DNA of 64,000 bases from Streptomyces sp. 549. Lineage in GTDB: Bacteria > Actinomycetota > Actinomycetes > Streptomycetales > Streptomycetaceae. This document shows positions 35,540-43,800 of the stretch, in pieces. The stretch covers positions 124,001-188,000 of the forward strand of contig NZ_JASKMT010000008.1 of the NCBI RefSeq assembly GCF_030124175.1, in the 5' to 3' direction. The notes under the pieces were generated by a model. It was not told the DNA's origin and made no database searches. It saw nothing but the letters and a program-made list of their open reading frames with translations. The position numbers and the translations under genes were made by a program. Within the stretch, counting starts at the first letter, position 1, and each line of letters begins with the position of its first letter.

Positions 35540-36808
35540 TCAGACGGTCTCGCGGACCGCGCGGGCCAGGATGCGGAGCCCCTCGTCCAGCTCCTCCGGG
35601 CTGATCGTCAGTGCCGGGAGCAGCTTGACGACCTCGCTCTCCGGGCCGGAGGTCTCGATGAGGAGTCCCAGCTCGAAGGCACGCTTGGCCACCTTCCCGG
35701 CCAGCGGCTTGTCATGCAGTTCCAGGCCCCACACGAGTCCGCGTCCGCGGTACTCGACCACGGCCTCGGGGTGCTCCTCGGCGATGGCCTTGAGCGTGGC
35801 CTCGACCTGCTCGCCGCGGAGAAGGGTCTGCTTCTCCATCTGGTTGTCGGCCCAGTAGGTCTCCAGCGCCGCCGTGGCGGTGACGAAGGCCGGGTTGTTG
35901 CCGCGGAAGGTGCCGTTGTGCTCTCCGGGCTCCCAGATGTCCAGCTCGGGCTTGAACAGGCACAGCGACATCGGCAGGCCGTAGCCGCTGATGGACTTCG
36001 ACACCGTCACGATGTCCGGGGTGACGCCGGCCTCCTCGAACGAGAAGAAGGCACCGGTGCGACCGCAGCCCATCTGGATGTCGTCGACGATCAGCAGCAT
36101 GTCGTGCCGCTCGCAGAGGTCGGCCAGGGCGCGCAGCCACTCGACCCGGGCGACGTTGATGCCGCCCTCGCCCTGCACGGTCTCCACGATGACCGCGGCC
36201 GGCTTGTTGAGACCGGAGCCGGAGTCCTCCAGCAGCCGCTCGAACCAGATGAAGTCGTCGGTGACGCCGCCCAGGTAGTCGTCGAAGGGCATCGGGGTGC
36301 CGTGTACCAGCGGGATGCCGGCTCCGGCGCGCTTGAAGGCGTTTCCGGTGACGGCCAGCGATCCCAGCGACATGCCGTGGAAGGCGTTGGTGAAGGACAC
36401 GATCGACTCGCGGCCCTTGACCTTGCGCGCCAGCTTCAGCGCCGCCTCGACGGCGTTCGTCCCGGTCGGGCCGGGGAACATGACCTTGTACGGCAGGTCG
36501 CGGGGGCGCAGCACCAGGTTCTGGAAGGTCTCCAGGAAGGCGCGCTTGGCGACGGTGGACATGTCCAGGCCGTGCGTGACGCCGTCCCGCTCCAGGTAGT
36601 CGATGAGGGCGCGTTTGAGCACGGGGTTGTTGTGGCCGTAGTTCAGCGAGCCGGCGCCGGCGAAGAAGTCCAGGTAGGTGTGGCCGTCCTCGTCGTGCAT
36701 GTAGCTGCCCTGCGCACGGTCGAAGATCGTCGGCCAGGCGCGGCAGTAACCGCGGACCTCGGACTCAAGGGTCTCGAAAACGCTCAGGTCGGGCTGCGTG
36801 ATGGTCAC
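35540..36808 (-). CDS. ectB: Diaminobutyrate-2-oxoglutarate transaminase
   Basis: Class III aminotransferase (422 aa) making L-2,4-diaminobutyrate from aspartate semialdehyde and glutamate. [15 protein letters not shown] near 48, [15 protein letters not shown] near 215 and the PLP Lys in [15 protein letters not shown] (about 271) are typical of EctB. GTG start with CAGGAG upstream. It lies 65 nt after ectA. Confidence 0.97.
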   Translation of the reverse strand: MTITQPDLSVFETLESEVRGYCRAWPTIFDRAQGSYMHDEDGHTYLDFFAGAGSLNYGHNNPVLKRALIDYLERDGVTHGLDMSTVAKRAFLETFQNLVLRPRDLPYKVMFPGPTGTNAVEAALKLARKVKGRESIVSFTNAFHGMSLGSLAVTGNAFKRAGAGIPLVHGTPMPFDDYLGGVTDDFIWFERLLEDSGSGLNKPAAVIVETVQGEGGINVARVEWLRALADLCERHDMLLIVDDIQMGCGRTGAFFSFEEAGVTPDIVTVSKSISGYGLPMSLCLFKPELDIWEPGEHNGTFRGNNPAFVTATAALETYWADNQMEKQTLLRGEQVEATLKAIAEEHPEAVVEYRGRGLVWGLELHDKPLAGKVAKRAFELGLLIETSGPESEVVKLLPALTISPEELDEGLRILARAVRETV

Positions 36809-36873
36809 AGGGAACTCCTGAAGAGTTGAAGTGTGGGGAAGTCTGGGGGCGGACCTGTAGCGGAGCGGCGGGG

Positions 36874-37449
36874 TCAGCGCTGTGCGGCGCCCGGCGCCGG
36901 CTCCGGCGTCAGGGGGCCGATTCGGTACAGCACCTCCGGCTCGTGTCCGCTCTCCGGGAACACCTCGCCGTCGAACAGCACCTCGCGCTCCGCAGCGGCG
37001 CCGTGCCGCTCGGCGAAGGAGGTGAACAGTCGGTTGGAGGGGGCGTTGTCAGGGGTGACGGTCGTCTCGACGCGGTCGGCACCGGACTGCTCCGCGACCC
37101 GTGCGAAGAGCCCGTCCAGCATGGCCCCGGCGAGGCCCCGGCCCCGCTGGGAGTGGTCCACCGCGACCTGCCAGACGAGCAGGGTCCCGGGCTGCTCGGG
37201 GCGCAGGTAGCCGGTGATGAAGCCGACCGGCCCGCCGTCGCCGTCGCGCGCCACCACGGAGGTGGCGGAGAAGTCCCGGCACCACAGCAGGTAGCTGTAG
37301 GAGGAGTTGAGATCGAGCACCCGGGAGTCACGGGCTATCCGCCACATTGCGGATCCGTCCTCCAGGCGTGGGGCGTCGAGCTTCAGTCCTTCCGGCATTT
37401 CCAGGAATGTGCGAGGGGCACGTGCATGGTCTGCTTGTGCGGGGGTCAT
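36874..37449 (-). CDS. ectA: Diaminobutyrate acetyltransferase
   Basis: GNAT acetyltransferase (191 aa) making N-gamma-acetyl-diaminobutyrate. MWRIARDSRVLDLNSSYSYLLWCRDF near 35-60 is the EctA signature, and VDHSQRGRGLAGAML binds acetyl-CoA. ATG 37449 is preferred over ATG 37485, because conserved sequence does not reach the longer start and a weak GGGTAA sits close upstream. First gene of ectABCD, which makes osmoprotectants. Confidence 0.95.
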   Translation of the reverse strand: MTPAQADHARAPRTFLEMPEGLKLDAPRLEDGSAMWRIARDSRVLDLNSSYSYLLWCRDFSATSVVARDGDGGPVGFITGYLRPEQPGTLLVWQVAVDHSQRGRGLAGAMLDGLFARVAEQSGADRVETTVTPDNAPSNRLFTSFAERHGAAAEREVLFDGEVFPESGHEPEVLYRIGPLTPEPAPGAAQR

Positions 37450-37921
37450 GGCATCAAATTTACCCAGCAGAATCTGAAAATGCATCGCGGTGAGGGGTTA
37501 CGCCAGCGGCGTCGATATGTTATCGCGCGCACTCGCCCGCCGATGCGGACGCGCTCAGAACGGGACGCCATATGGGGAAAATACCGGACGAACCGCACCC
37601 GCTGTTGGGTCGATCACAGCTGCGTAACGTTGCCGGAACCTGTCCGAATTAAGAGTCGTCGCTCACCCTTGAAAAGAAGGATGTTTGAAGTCCGGAAAAC
37701 GGGGCAGAAGAATGTGGGCTTCTGCACGCGAATTCATGTGGCAGATTCCGCGCCCACTATACCCCCGGTGGAATGTGAGCTGGCTCTCATCCTCCGCTCT
37801 CCCGGTTTACCGGCCCGGCGCGGGAGAAACCGCCCCACGGCGGCGGCCCCCTTCCCTCCTCACCGCCCGTAGCGGCCCGTCCCCCTGCCGTCGCCCGCAG
37901 TCCGGCTCGTACAGTGCGGGC
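37450..37921. other. Divergent region upstream of ectA and amidohydrolase gene
   Basis: 472 bp, less GC-rich than its surroundings between about 37450 and 37760. It must hold the ectA promoter. Candidates seen are a 13-bp inverted repeat CGATA-TGT-TATCG (37513-37525) and a GGGTAA on the minus strand (37465-37460). None is convincing. Short open frames near 37681-37872 lack homology and I do not call them genes. Confidence 0.5.
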
Positions 37922-39013
37922 ATGAGCCAGAGCGCGGTGCTGCACATCAAGGGGCGGGTCCTGGTGGGGCCCGACGACGTCCGGGACGAGCTGTGGGCGG
38001 TCGACGGCCGCGTCACCTTCGAGCGGCCCCCGGCGGCCCTGGGCGCCACCGTGCTGGAGGGCTGGGTGCTGCCCGGGCTGGTGGACGCCCACTGCCACGT
38101 CGGGCTGGACGCGCACGGCGCGGTCGACGAACCGACCACCGAGAAGCAGGCGCTCACCGACCGCGACGCCGGAACGCTGCTCATCCGCGACGCCGGTTCC
38201 GCGGCCGACACCCGCTGGGTCGACGACCGGGAGGACCTGCCGAAGATCATCCGGGCCGGCCGCCACCTCGCGCGGACCCGCCGCTACATCCGCAACTACG
38301 CGCACGAGATCGAGCCCGGCGACCTGCCCGCCTACGTACGGCGGGAGGCCCGCCGGGGTGACGGCTGGGTGAAGCTGGTCGGGGACTGGATCGACCGCGA
38401 GCACGGGGACCTGACCGCGTGCTGGCCGCGCGGCGCGCTGGAGGCGGCCATCGCCGCCGCCCACGAGGAGGGCGCCCGGGTCACCGCGCACTGCTTCGCC
38501 GAGGAGTCGCTGCGCGACCTGGTGGAGGCGGGCATCGACTGCGTCGAACACGCCACCGGCCTCACCGAGGACACCATCCCGCTGTTCGCCGAGCGCGGGG
38601 TGGCGATCGTGCCCACCCTGGTCAACATCGCGACCTTCCCGCAGCTCGCCGCCGGGGGTGAGGGCAAGTTCCCCCGCTGGTCGGCCCACATGCGCGCGCT
38701 GCACGCCCGCCGCTACGAGACCGTGCGCGCGGCGTACGACGCCGGCATCCCCGTCTTCGTCGGCACCGACGCGGGCGGGTCGCTGCCGCACGGCCTGGTC
38801 GCGGAGGAGGTCGCCGAACTCGTCCGCGCGGGCCTCCCCCCGCTGGAGGCGCTGTCCGCCACCACCTGGCGGGCCCGTACCTGGCTGGGCCGTCCCGGCC
38901 TGGAGGAGGGCGCCCCTGCGGACCTGGTGGTCTACGAGGCGGACCCGCGCGCCGACGTCCGGGTGCTGGCCGCGCCTCGGCACGTGGTGCTGCGGGGGCG
39001 CGTCGTGCAGTAG
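37922..39013 (+). CDS. Amidohydrolase family protein
   Basis: 363-aa metal-dependent hydrolase with imidazolonepropionase/prolidase-like layout. The HxH pair is DAHCHVG (His57, His59); further ligand blocks are GWVKLVGDW (Lys), TAHCFAEE and VEHATG (His), and FVGTDAGG (Asp). All metal ligands appear intact, so it should be active; the substrate is unknown. TACAGT at 37910-37915 gives a leaderless ATG. In S. coelicolor I recall a homologue at the same place next to the LAXTG protein gene. Confidence 0.85.
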   Translation: MSQSAVLHIKGRVLVGPDDVRDELWAVDGRVTFERPPAALGATVLEGWVLPGLVDAHCHVGLDAHGAVDEPTTEKQALTDRDAGTLLIRDAGSAADTRWVDDREDLPKIIRAGRHLARTRRYIRNYAHEIEPGDLPAYVRREARRGDGWVKLVGDWIDREHGDLTACWPRGALEAAIAAAHEEGARVTAHCFAEESLRDLVEAGIDCVEHATGLTEDTIPLFAERGVAIVPTLVNIATFPQLAAGGEGKFPRWSAHMRALHARRYETVRAAYDAGIPVFVGTDAGGSLPHGLVAEEVAELVRAGLPPLEALSATTWRARTWLGRPGLEEGAPADLVVYEADPRADVRVLAAPRHVVLRGRVVQ

Positions 39014-39030
39014 CGACTGCGGATTCGAGT

Positions 39031-39178
39031 ACTCGTGCGGAAACCCCCCGTACGAGTGAACCCACGTGACGTAGCTGGCAGACCACGCTCCGTGCGTCAA
39101 CGATGGCGTGGTCTCCGTCACCGGTACGAGCGATGTCCCCCATGGCCGTGCCGGTGACGCCATGCCTTATGTGGGGGT
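39031..39178 (+). promoter_or_regulatory. Structured leader RNA of LAXTG surface protein gene
   Basis: Three stems occur in the 170-nt gap: 39031-39040 with 39048-39057 (9 of 10 bp), 39080-39088 with 39106-39114 (9 of 9), and 39117-39124 with 39151-39158 (8 of 8). The sequence CCCCCAT (39137-39143) inside the third can instead pair with GTGGGGG (39171-39177), which includes the Shine-Dalgarno of the next gene. Two exclusive folds are therefore possible. No known riboswitch class recognised. Confidence 0.5.
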
Positions 39179-39186
39179 TTCTCACC

Positions 39187-40137
39187 GTGTATTCGACCGT
39201 TCGCCGTCCCGCTCTCAGCCTGCTCGCCGCCGCCGCCCTCGTCGGGGTCGCCGGTGTCCCCGCCCACGCCACCGGGGACGCCGACCCCGGCGAGGCCAGG
39301 GCGTCCGTGCTGCGCACCGGCCTGGACGTGGGACTGCTCAACAAGACCGTCGACGTGCCGCTCTCCGTCACGCTCAACGAGGTCTCCGCCCCCGGTCAAA
39401 GCGGCGGCAGCGCGGAGAACACCGCGCTCACCGCCGAACTGGACGGGGTGAACCGCGGCAAGCCGTTCAGCGTGCTGCGCGCCGACGTCGCCACCGCGCG
39501 GGCCGACGTCCAGGACAAGAAGGCCGAGGCCGAGGTGGTGCTCGCCCGGGCCCGGGTCCACGTGCCCGGCCTACCGCTGCTGTCCGTCATCGAGGTCGAG
39601 AAGGTCACCTCCAAGGCGGTCTGCGCGGCCGGAGCGCAGCCGACCGCCGAGTCCAACGTGCTGGGGTCGGTCTCCGTCCTGGGCAAGAAGGTCAAGCTCA
39701 CCGCGGGCGGACCGACGGTCGTGGAAGTGCCCAAGATCGGCAAGGTCACGCTGGAGCTCTCCAGGACCGAGACCACCAGCCGCACCGCCGCTGCCGCAGC
39801 CCTCTCACTCGACGTGGCCGTCAACCCGCTCGATCTGAACGTGGCCGAGGTCGAGGGCAGCGTCACGCTCGCCGAGGTCAGCTGCCGCACGCCGAAGGCG
39901 GCCAAGGAGGTCACCACCCAGACGGTGCCCACCGAGCAGCCCGAGGAGAAGCCGGAGGAGAAGGCCGGCGAGGAGGCCGACGAGGAGCCCGCGGTGCGGG
40001 TGGAGAAGGAGGAGCCGAACGGACCCAACCTGGCGGCGACCGGCGGCGACTCCCGCACGCCGTACCTCGTCGGCGGTGCGGCCCTGCTGCTCGGCGCCGG
40101 TGGCGGCCTGGTGCTCGCCCGGCGACGCCGCAGCTGA
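39187..40137 (+). CDS. LAXTG-anchored cell-surface protein (SCO1860-like)
   Basis: 316-aa exported protein. Signal peptide residues 1-28 (LSLLAAAALVGVAGVPAHA). The mature part is a beta-rich domain of alternating V/T/L strands with two Cys, followed by a Glu/Pro-rich stalk (about 250-275). A sorting signal LAATG (about 282-286), a hydrophobic helix and RRRR end it: a sortase E type substrate. GTG 39187 chosen because GGGGGT lies 8 nt upstream and the signal peptide starts here. In-frame ATGs further upstream would spoil the signal. Confidence 0.85.
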   Translation: MYSTVRRPALSLLAAAALVGVAGVPAHATGDADPGEARASVLRTGLDVGLLNKTVDVPLSVTLNEVSAPGQSGGSAENTALTAELDGVNRGKPFSVLRADVATARADVQDKKAEAEVVLARARVHVPGLPLLSVIEVEKVTSKAVCAAGAQPTAESNVLGSVSVLGKKVKLTAGGPTVVEVPKIGKVTLELSRTETTSRTAAAAALSLDVAVNPLDLNVAEVEGSVTLAEVSCRTPKAAKEVTTQTVPTEQPEEKPEEKAGEEADEEPAVRVEKEEPNGPNLAATGGDSRTPYLVGGAALLLGAGGGLVLARRRRS

Positions 40138-40144
40138 CGGCAGC

Positions 40145-40179
40145 GACCGGCCGCTGCCCGCTCACGGGCGCGGCCGGTC
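40145..40179. terminator. Bidirectional terminator between LAXTG gene and cobC
   Basis: Stem of 10 plus 5 bp with one bulged T (40145-40160 with 40165-40179) and a 4-nt loop, between convergent genes. Confidence 0.8.
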
Positions 40180-40230
40180 AGCCTCGCCGCCTGGACCGTT
40201 CTCGGGTCCGCGGCGGTCAGCGGACGCCGG

Positions 40231-41343
40231 TCAGCGGACCCCGGCGGCGGTCAGTGCGGCGGCGAAGCGGTCCGTGGTGGCCCGGTCGCGCACGGCCAGC
40301 CGGAACCACTCCGGCCCCAGGCCGGGAAAGGTGTCACCGCGCCGCACCGCGAAGCCCGCGGTGCGCAGCCGCTCCCGCAGCGCCGCCGCGTCCGGGTGCC
40401 GGACCAGCAGGAACGGACCGCGCGGATCGGGCGTGGCCGCGGTCAGCTCGGCAAAACCGGACAGCCGGGCCAGTAGGTGGGCCCGGTCGGCGGTGAAACG
40501 GGCGGCGGCCTCGGCGGCCTCGGCCGCCGCCCGCTCGGTGCAGCACGCCTCGGCCGCGGCCAGCGCGGGGGAGGACACCGGCCACAGCGGCTGCTGCCGG
40601 GCCAGCCCGGCGACGGTCTGCGGATCGGACAGCACATAGCCGATCCGCAGACCGGCCAGTCCCCACGTCTTGGTGAGGCTGCGCAGCACCACCGTACGGC
40701 CGGGCAGCGTCCCGATCCGGGGGACCAGCGACTCGCTCTCGCCGGGCACCGCGTCCATGAACGCCTCGTCGACCACCAGCGTCCGCCCCGGCCGGGCCAG
40801 GCGGGCCAGTGCCTCCGCCGGGTGCAGTACCGAGGTCGGGTTGGTGGGGTTGCCGACCACCACGACGTCCGCCTCGGGCGGCACCGCGTCCGGATCGAGC
40901 CGGAACCCGTCCGCGGCGTCCAGCAGCACCCGCCGCACCGCGAGTCCGGCGTCACGCAGGGCCGCCTCCGGCTCGGTGAACTGCGGATGCACCACCACCG
41001 GCCGGCTGCCGCCCAGCGCGCGGGCCAGCAGGACGAACGCCTCGGCCGCGCCCGCCGTCAGCAGCACCGACTCCTCGGGCATGCCGTGGTGGCCGGCGAC
41101 CGCCCTGCGGGCCCCCCGCCCGTCCGGGTAGGCGGCCAGCCCGCCCAGGGCCTCGGCGATCCGCTCCCGCAGCCAGTCGGGGGGAGTGCCGGTCCGGACG
41201 TTCACCGCCAGGTCGGTCAGCCCGGCACCCGCGTCGCGCAGCTCGGCGTCGCCGTGGTGGCGGAGGTCCGGCTCGTCCCCGATCGGGCCGGGGCGGTCGG
41301 GCTGGGGCACGGCGCTGCGGCCGGTGGCGGGGGTGGCGGTCAC
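40231..41343 (-). CDS. cobC: Threonine-phosphate decarboxylase-like PLP enzyme (CobC/CobD family)
   Basis: 370-aa class I/II aminotransferase fold protein. In a cobalamin operon this family supplies aminopropanol phosphate from threonine phosphate. The PLP Lys is in LRSLTKTWGLAGLRIGY near 220, with NPTNPTSVLHP and VVDEAFMD before it. GTG start overlaps the upstream stop (GTGA). Last gene of the operon; a histidinol-phosphate aminotransferase assignment is less likely in this context. Confidence 0.85.
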   Translation of the reverse strand: MTATPATGRSAVPQPDRPGPIGDEPDLRHHGDAELRDAGAGLTDLAVNVRTGTPPDWLRERIAEALGGLAAYPDGRGARRAVAGHHGMPEESVLLTAGAAEAFVLLARALGGSRPVVVHPQFTEPEAALRDAGLAVRRVLLDAADGFRLDPDAVPPEADVVVVGNPTNPTSVLHPAEALARLARPGRTLVVDEAFMDAVPGESESLVPRIGTLPGRTVVLRSLTKTWGLAGLRIGYVLSDPQTVAGLARQQPLWPVSSPALAAAEACCTERAAAEAAEAAARFTADRAHLLARLSGFAELTAATPDPRGPFLLVRHPDAAALRERLRTAGFAVRRGDTFPGLGPEWFRLAVRDRATTDRFAAALTAAGVR

Positions 41344-41810
41344 CGCTTCTCCTCGTGGTCCTGAGCCGGCGCCGACGGGTGCGCCGCCGGCCCGGGCCGG
41401 TAGGCCACCGCGCAGGTGGCTCCCGGCAGCCGTCCCACCGGGGCCGACTTCACCTTGCCCACCAGCAGCCGCGCCCCGGGGCCCGCGCTGCACAGCGCCG
41501 CCGCCTCGGCGACGCTCGGCGTACCGACCGAGCGCAGCGAGCGGCTGGACGGTTCGGCGACCGGCACCGCCGCCAGCACCGCCGCCGGATGGGCCCGCAG
41601 CGGCACGCCCAGCCAGGCGGCGGCGGCCAGCAGGCCGGGCTCGGCGGCCTTGACGTCCACGGTGGCCAGCTCGGCGACCGCGGCCGGGTCCAGTCCGTGC
41701 GCCGCCAGCACCTCACGCAGCAGGGTGACGACCTCCTCGGCCGGCACGTCCCGACAGCCCCCGACCCCGACCGCCAGCACTCCCGGCGCCGAGGCCCGTC
41801 CCCCGGTCAC
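41340..41810 (-). CDS. CbiG C-terminal domain/CobE-like protein
   Basis: 156-aa protein matching the C-terminal domain of CbiG (cobalt-precorrin-5A hydrolase) and CobE: GVGGCRDVPAEEV near 15, VDVKAAEPGLLAAA near 50, and SVAEAAALCSAGPGARLLVGKVKS. Alone, the domain may help ring contraction; the N-terminal CbiG part is not here. GTG overlaps the cobB stop, and its stop overlaps cobC. The role is inferred from family and operon. Confidence 0.78.
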   Translation of the reverse strand: MTGGRASAPGVLAVGVGGCRDVPAEEVVTLLREVLAAHGLDPAAVAELATVDVKAAEPGLLAAAAWLGVPLRAHPAAVLAAVPVAEPSSRSLRSVGTPSVAEAAALCSAGPGARLLVGKVKSAPVGRLPGATCAVAYRPGPAAHPSAPAQDHEEKR

Positions 41811-43210
41811 GAACGGCAGCCGTGCACGAAGCGGGCGGCCAGCGACGGCTCCGCCGCCCAGTGCACGTGCAGGTAGGACGCGTGCACCCGGTCGGTGGTG
41901 AAGCCCTCCGTGCGGCGTTCGGGGCGCACCAGGCCCCACGCGGGGCGGTCCCCGGCCCCGGGGTCGGTGGCGGTCCGGTGGAACTCGTGGCCGCGCACCC
42001 TGGTGCCGGCCGCCGCCAGCGGGCTGTCGGACAGCGCCACCGCCTCCCGGTAGCCCAGGGTGAGCTTGTCCGTCATGCGGGCGGAGGCGTCGAGGAGTCC
42101 GCACATCGGCTTGCCGTCGAGTTCCCGCGCCAGATAGAGCAGTCCCGCGCACTCGGCGGCGACCGGTCCGGTGAACGCGGCGACCGCCCGGCGCAGCGGC
42201 TCGTTGGCGGACAGCTCCGCCGCGTACACCTCGGGAAAGCCGCCGCCGACGACCACACCCCGGGTGCCGTCCGGGAGCTGCTCGTCGCGCAGCGGGTCGA
42301 AGGGCACCACGTCCGCGCCCGCCGCGGCCAGCAGCTCGGCGTGCTCGGCGTAGGAGAAGGTGAACGCCGGCCCGCCGGCCACCGCCACCACCGGCCGCCG
42401 CCCGGCCTGCGCGCCGCCCGCCGCCGCGGGCTCCCCGGCCCCGGTGGCGGCCGGAACCGGGGAGGCCGCGGCACGCAGCGCTTCCTCGGGGTCCCACGGC
42501 TGCTCCGGCAGCGGCGGCGCGGACCGCGCCACCTCCAGCAGCGCCGGCAGGTCCACCCCGGCCCGGACCTGCGCGGCCAGGGCCGCGACCGCGTCGACGG
42601 CCTCGCCGTGCCGCTCGGCGGCCGGCACCAGCCCCAGGTGGCGGGAGGGCGTGCGCACCTGCCGGTCGCGCCGCAGCACTCCCAGCACCGGCACGCCCGA
42701 CGCGTCGAGGGCCTCCCGCAGCAGCAGCTCGTGCCGGTCGGACCCCACCTTGTTGAGGATCACCCCGGCCAGCCGCACGCCCGGGTCCCAGGACGCGAAG
42801 CCGTGCACCAGCGCCGCGACCGAACGGGACTGCGAGGAGGCGTCGACCACCAGCACCACCGGTGCCCGCAGCAGCTTCGCCACCTGCGCGGTCGAGCCCA
42901 GCTCGCCCTGCCCGGCGGCCCCGTCGTACAGACCCATCACCCCCTCGACCACCGCGAGGTCCGCGCCCGCCGCACCGTGCAGGAACAGCGGCGCGACCAG
43001 CTCGGGGCCGCACAGGTAGGCGTCGAGGTTGCGCCCCCTGCGCCCGGCGGCCAGCGAGTGGTAGCCGGGGTCGATGTAGTCGGGCCCCACCTTGTGGGGC
43101 GAGACGGTCATCCCCGACGCGGCGAACGCCGCCAGCAGCCCGGTGGCCACGGTGGTCTTGCCGCTGCCAGAGGAGGGAGCCGCGACGACCAGCCGGGGGA
43201 CGCTCACCAT
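41807..43210 (-). CDS. cobB: Cobyrinic acid a,c-diamide synthase
   Basis: 467-aa ATP-dependent glutamine amidotransferase (CobB/CbiA). P-loop APSSGSGKTT near 10-19, HKVGPDYIDPGYH near 39, and the C-terminal class I amidotransferase domain with its Cys in VAAECAGLLYLA and His in VRGHEFH. An Ala/Gly/Pro-rich linker lies around 245-265. ATG 43210 or GTG 43207; both overlap or touch the cobO stop. Confidence 0.94.
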   Translation of the reverse strand: MVSVPRLVVAAPSSGSGKTTVATGLLAAFAASGMTVSPHKVGPDYIDPGYHSLAAGRRGRNLDAYLCGPELVAPLFLHGAAGADLAVVEGVMGLYDGAAGQGELGSTAQVAKLLRAPVVLVVDASSQSRSVAALVHGFASWDPGVRLAGVILNKVGSDRHELLLREALDASGVPVLGVLRRDRQVRTPSRHLGLVPAAERHGEAVDAVAALAAQVRAGVDLPALLEVARSAPPLPEQPWDPEEALRAAASPVPAATGAGEPAAAGGAQAGRRPVVAVAGGPAFTFSYAEHAELLAAAGADVVPFDPLRDEQLPDGTRGVVVGGGFPEVYAAELSANEPLRRAVAAFTGPVAAECAGLLYLARELDGKPMCGLLDASARMTDKLTLGYREAVALSDSPLAAAGTRVRGHEFHRTATDPGAGDRPAWGLVRPERRTEGFTTDRVHASYLHVHWAAEPSLAARFVHGCRS

Positions 43211-43800
43211 TCGATGCCCCGCTGGCCCTTCTGGCCGGCGTCCATCGGGTGCTTCACCTTGCCCATCTCGGTCACCAGGTCGGCCGCGTCCAGCAGCGGC
43301 TGCGGCGCGTTGCGGCCGGTGACCACGACGTGCTGCTGCCCGGGGCGGTCCCGCAGAACCGCGACGACCTCCTCCGGGTCCACCCAGCCCCAGTGCATCG
43401 GGTAGGCGAACTCGTCGAGCACGTAGAGCCGGTACGTCTCGGCGGCCAGGTCGCGCTTGACCTGCTCCCAGCCCTCACGGGCGGCGTCCTCACTGGAGGA
43501 GATGTCGCGCTGGACCCAGGACCAGCCCTCGCCCATCTTGTGCCACGCGACCGTCCCGCCCTCGCCGGAGTCACCGAGCACCCGCAGTGCGCGCTCCTCG
43601 CCGACCTTCCACTTCGCCGACTTCACGAACTGGAACACCCCGACCGGCCAGCCCTGGTTCCAGGCCCGCAGCGCCAGTCCGAACGCGGCCGTCGACTTCC
43701 CCTTGCCGGTACCGGTGTGCACCATCAGCAGTGGCCGGTTGCGGCGCTGCCGGGTGGTCAGACCATCCTCCGGCACCACGCTCGGCTGTCCCTTGGGCAT
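43204..43800 (-). CDS. cobO: Corrinoid adenosyltransferase
   Basis: CobO/CobA-type ATP:cob(I)alamin adenosyltransferase (198 aa). ATP-binding HTGTGKGKSTAAFG near 28-41 has the reversed P-loop of the family, and VLDEFAYPMHWGWVD and KHPMDAGQKGQRGIEW at the end are conserved. Adds the 5'-deoxyadenosyl group to cobalt. ATG overlaps the chelatase stop by 4 nt. Confidence 0.96.
   Translation of the reverse strand: MPKGQPSVVPEDGLTTRQRRNRPLLMVHTGTGKGKSTAAFGLALRAWNQGWPVGVFQFVKSAKWKVGEERALRVLGDSGEGGTVAWHKMGEGWSWVQRDISSSEDAAREGWEQVKRDLAAETYRLYVLDEFAYPMHWGWVDPEEVVAVLRDRPGQQHVVVTGRNAPQPLLDAADLVTEMGKVKHPMDAGQKGQRGIEW

Noticed and set aside
37460..37465. Sigma-B type promoter (GGGTAA) for ectA
   Set aside because: No matching -35 element at the right distance; kept only as a weak note.
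37450..37485. Longer EctA starting at 37485
   Set aside because: The extra residues MHFQILLGKFDA are not like EctA N-termini, and the shorter start fits family length.
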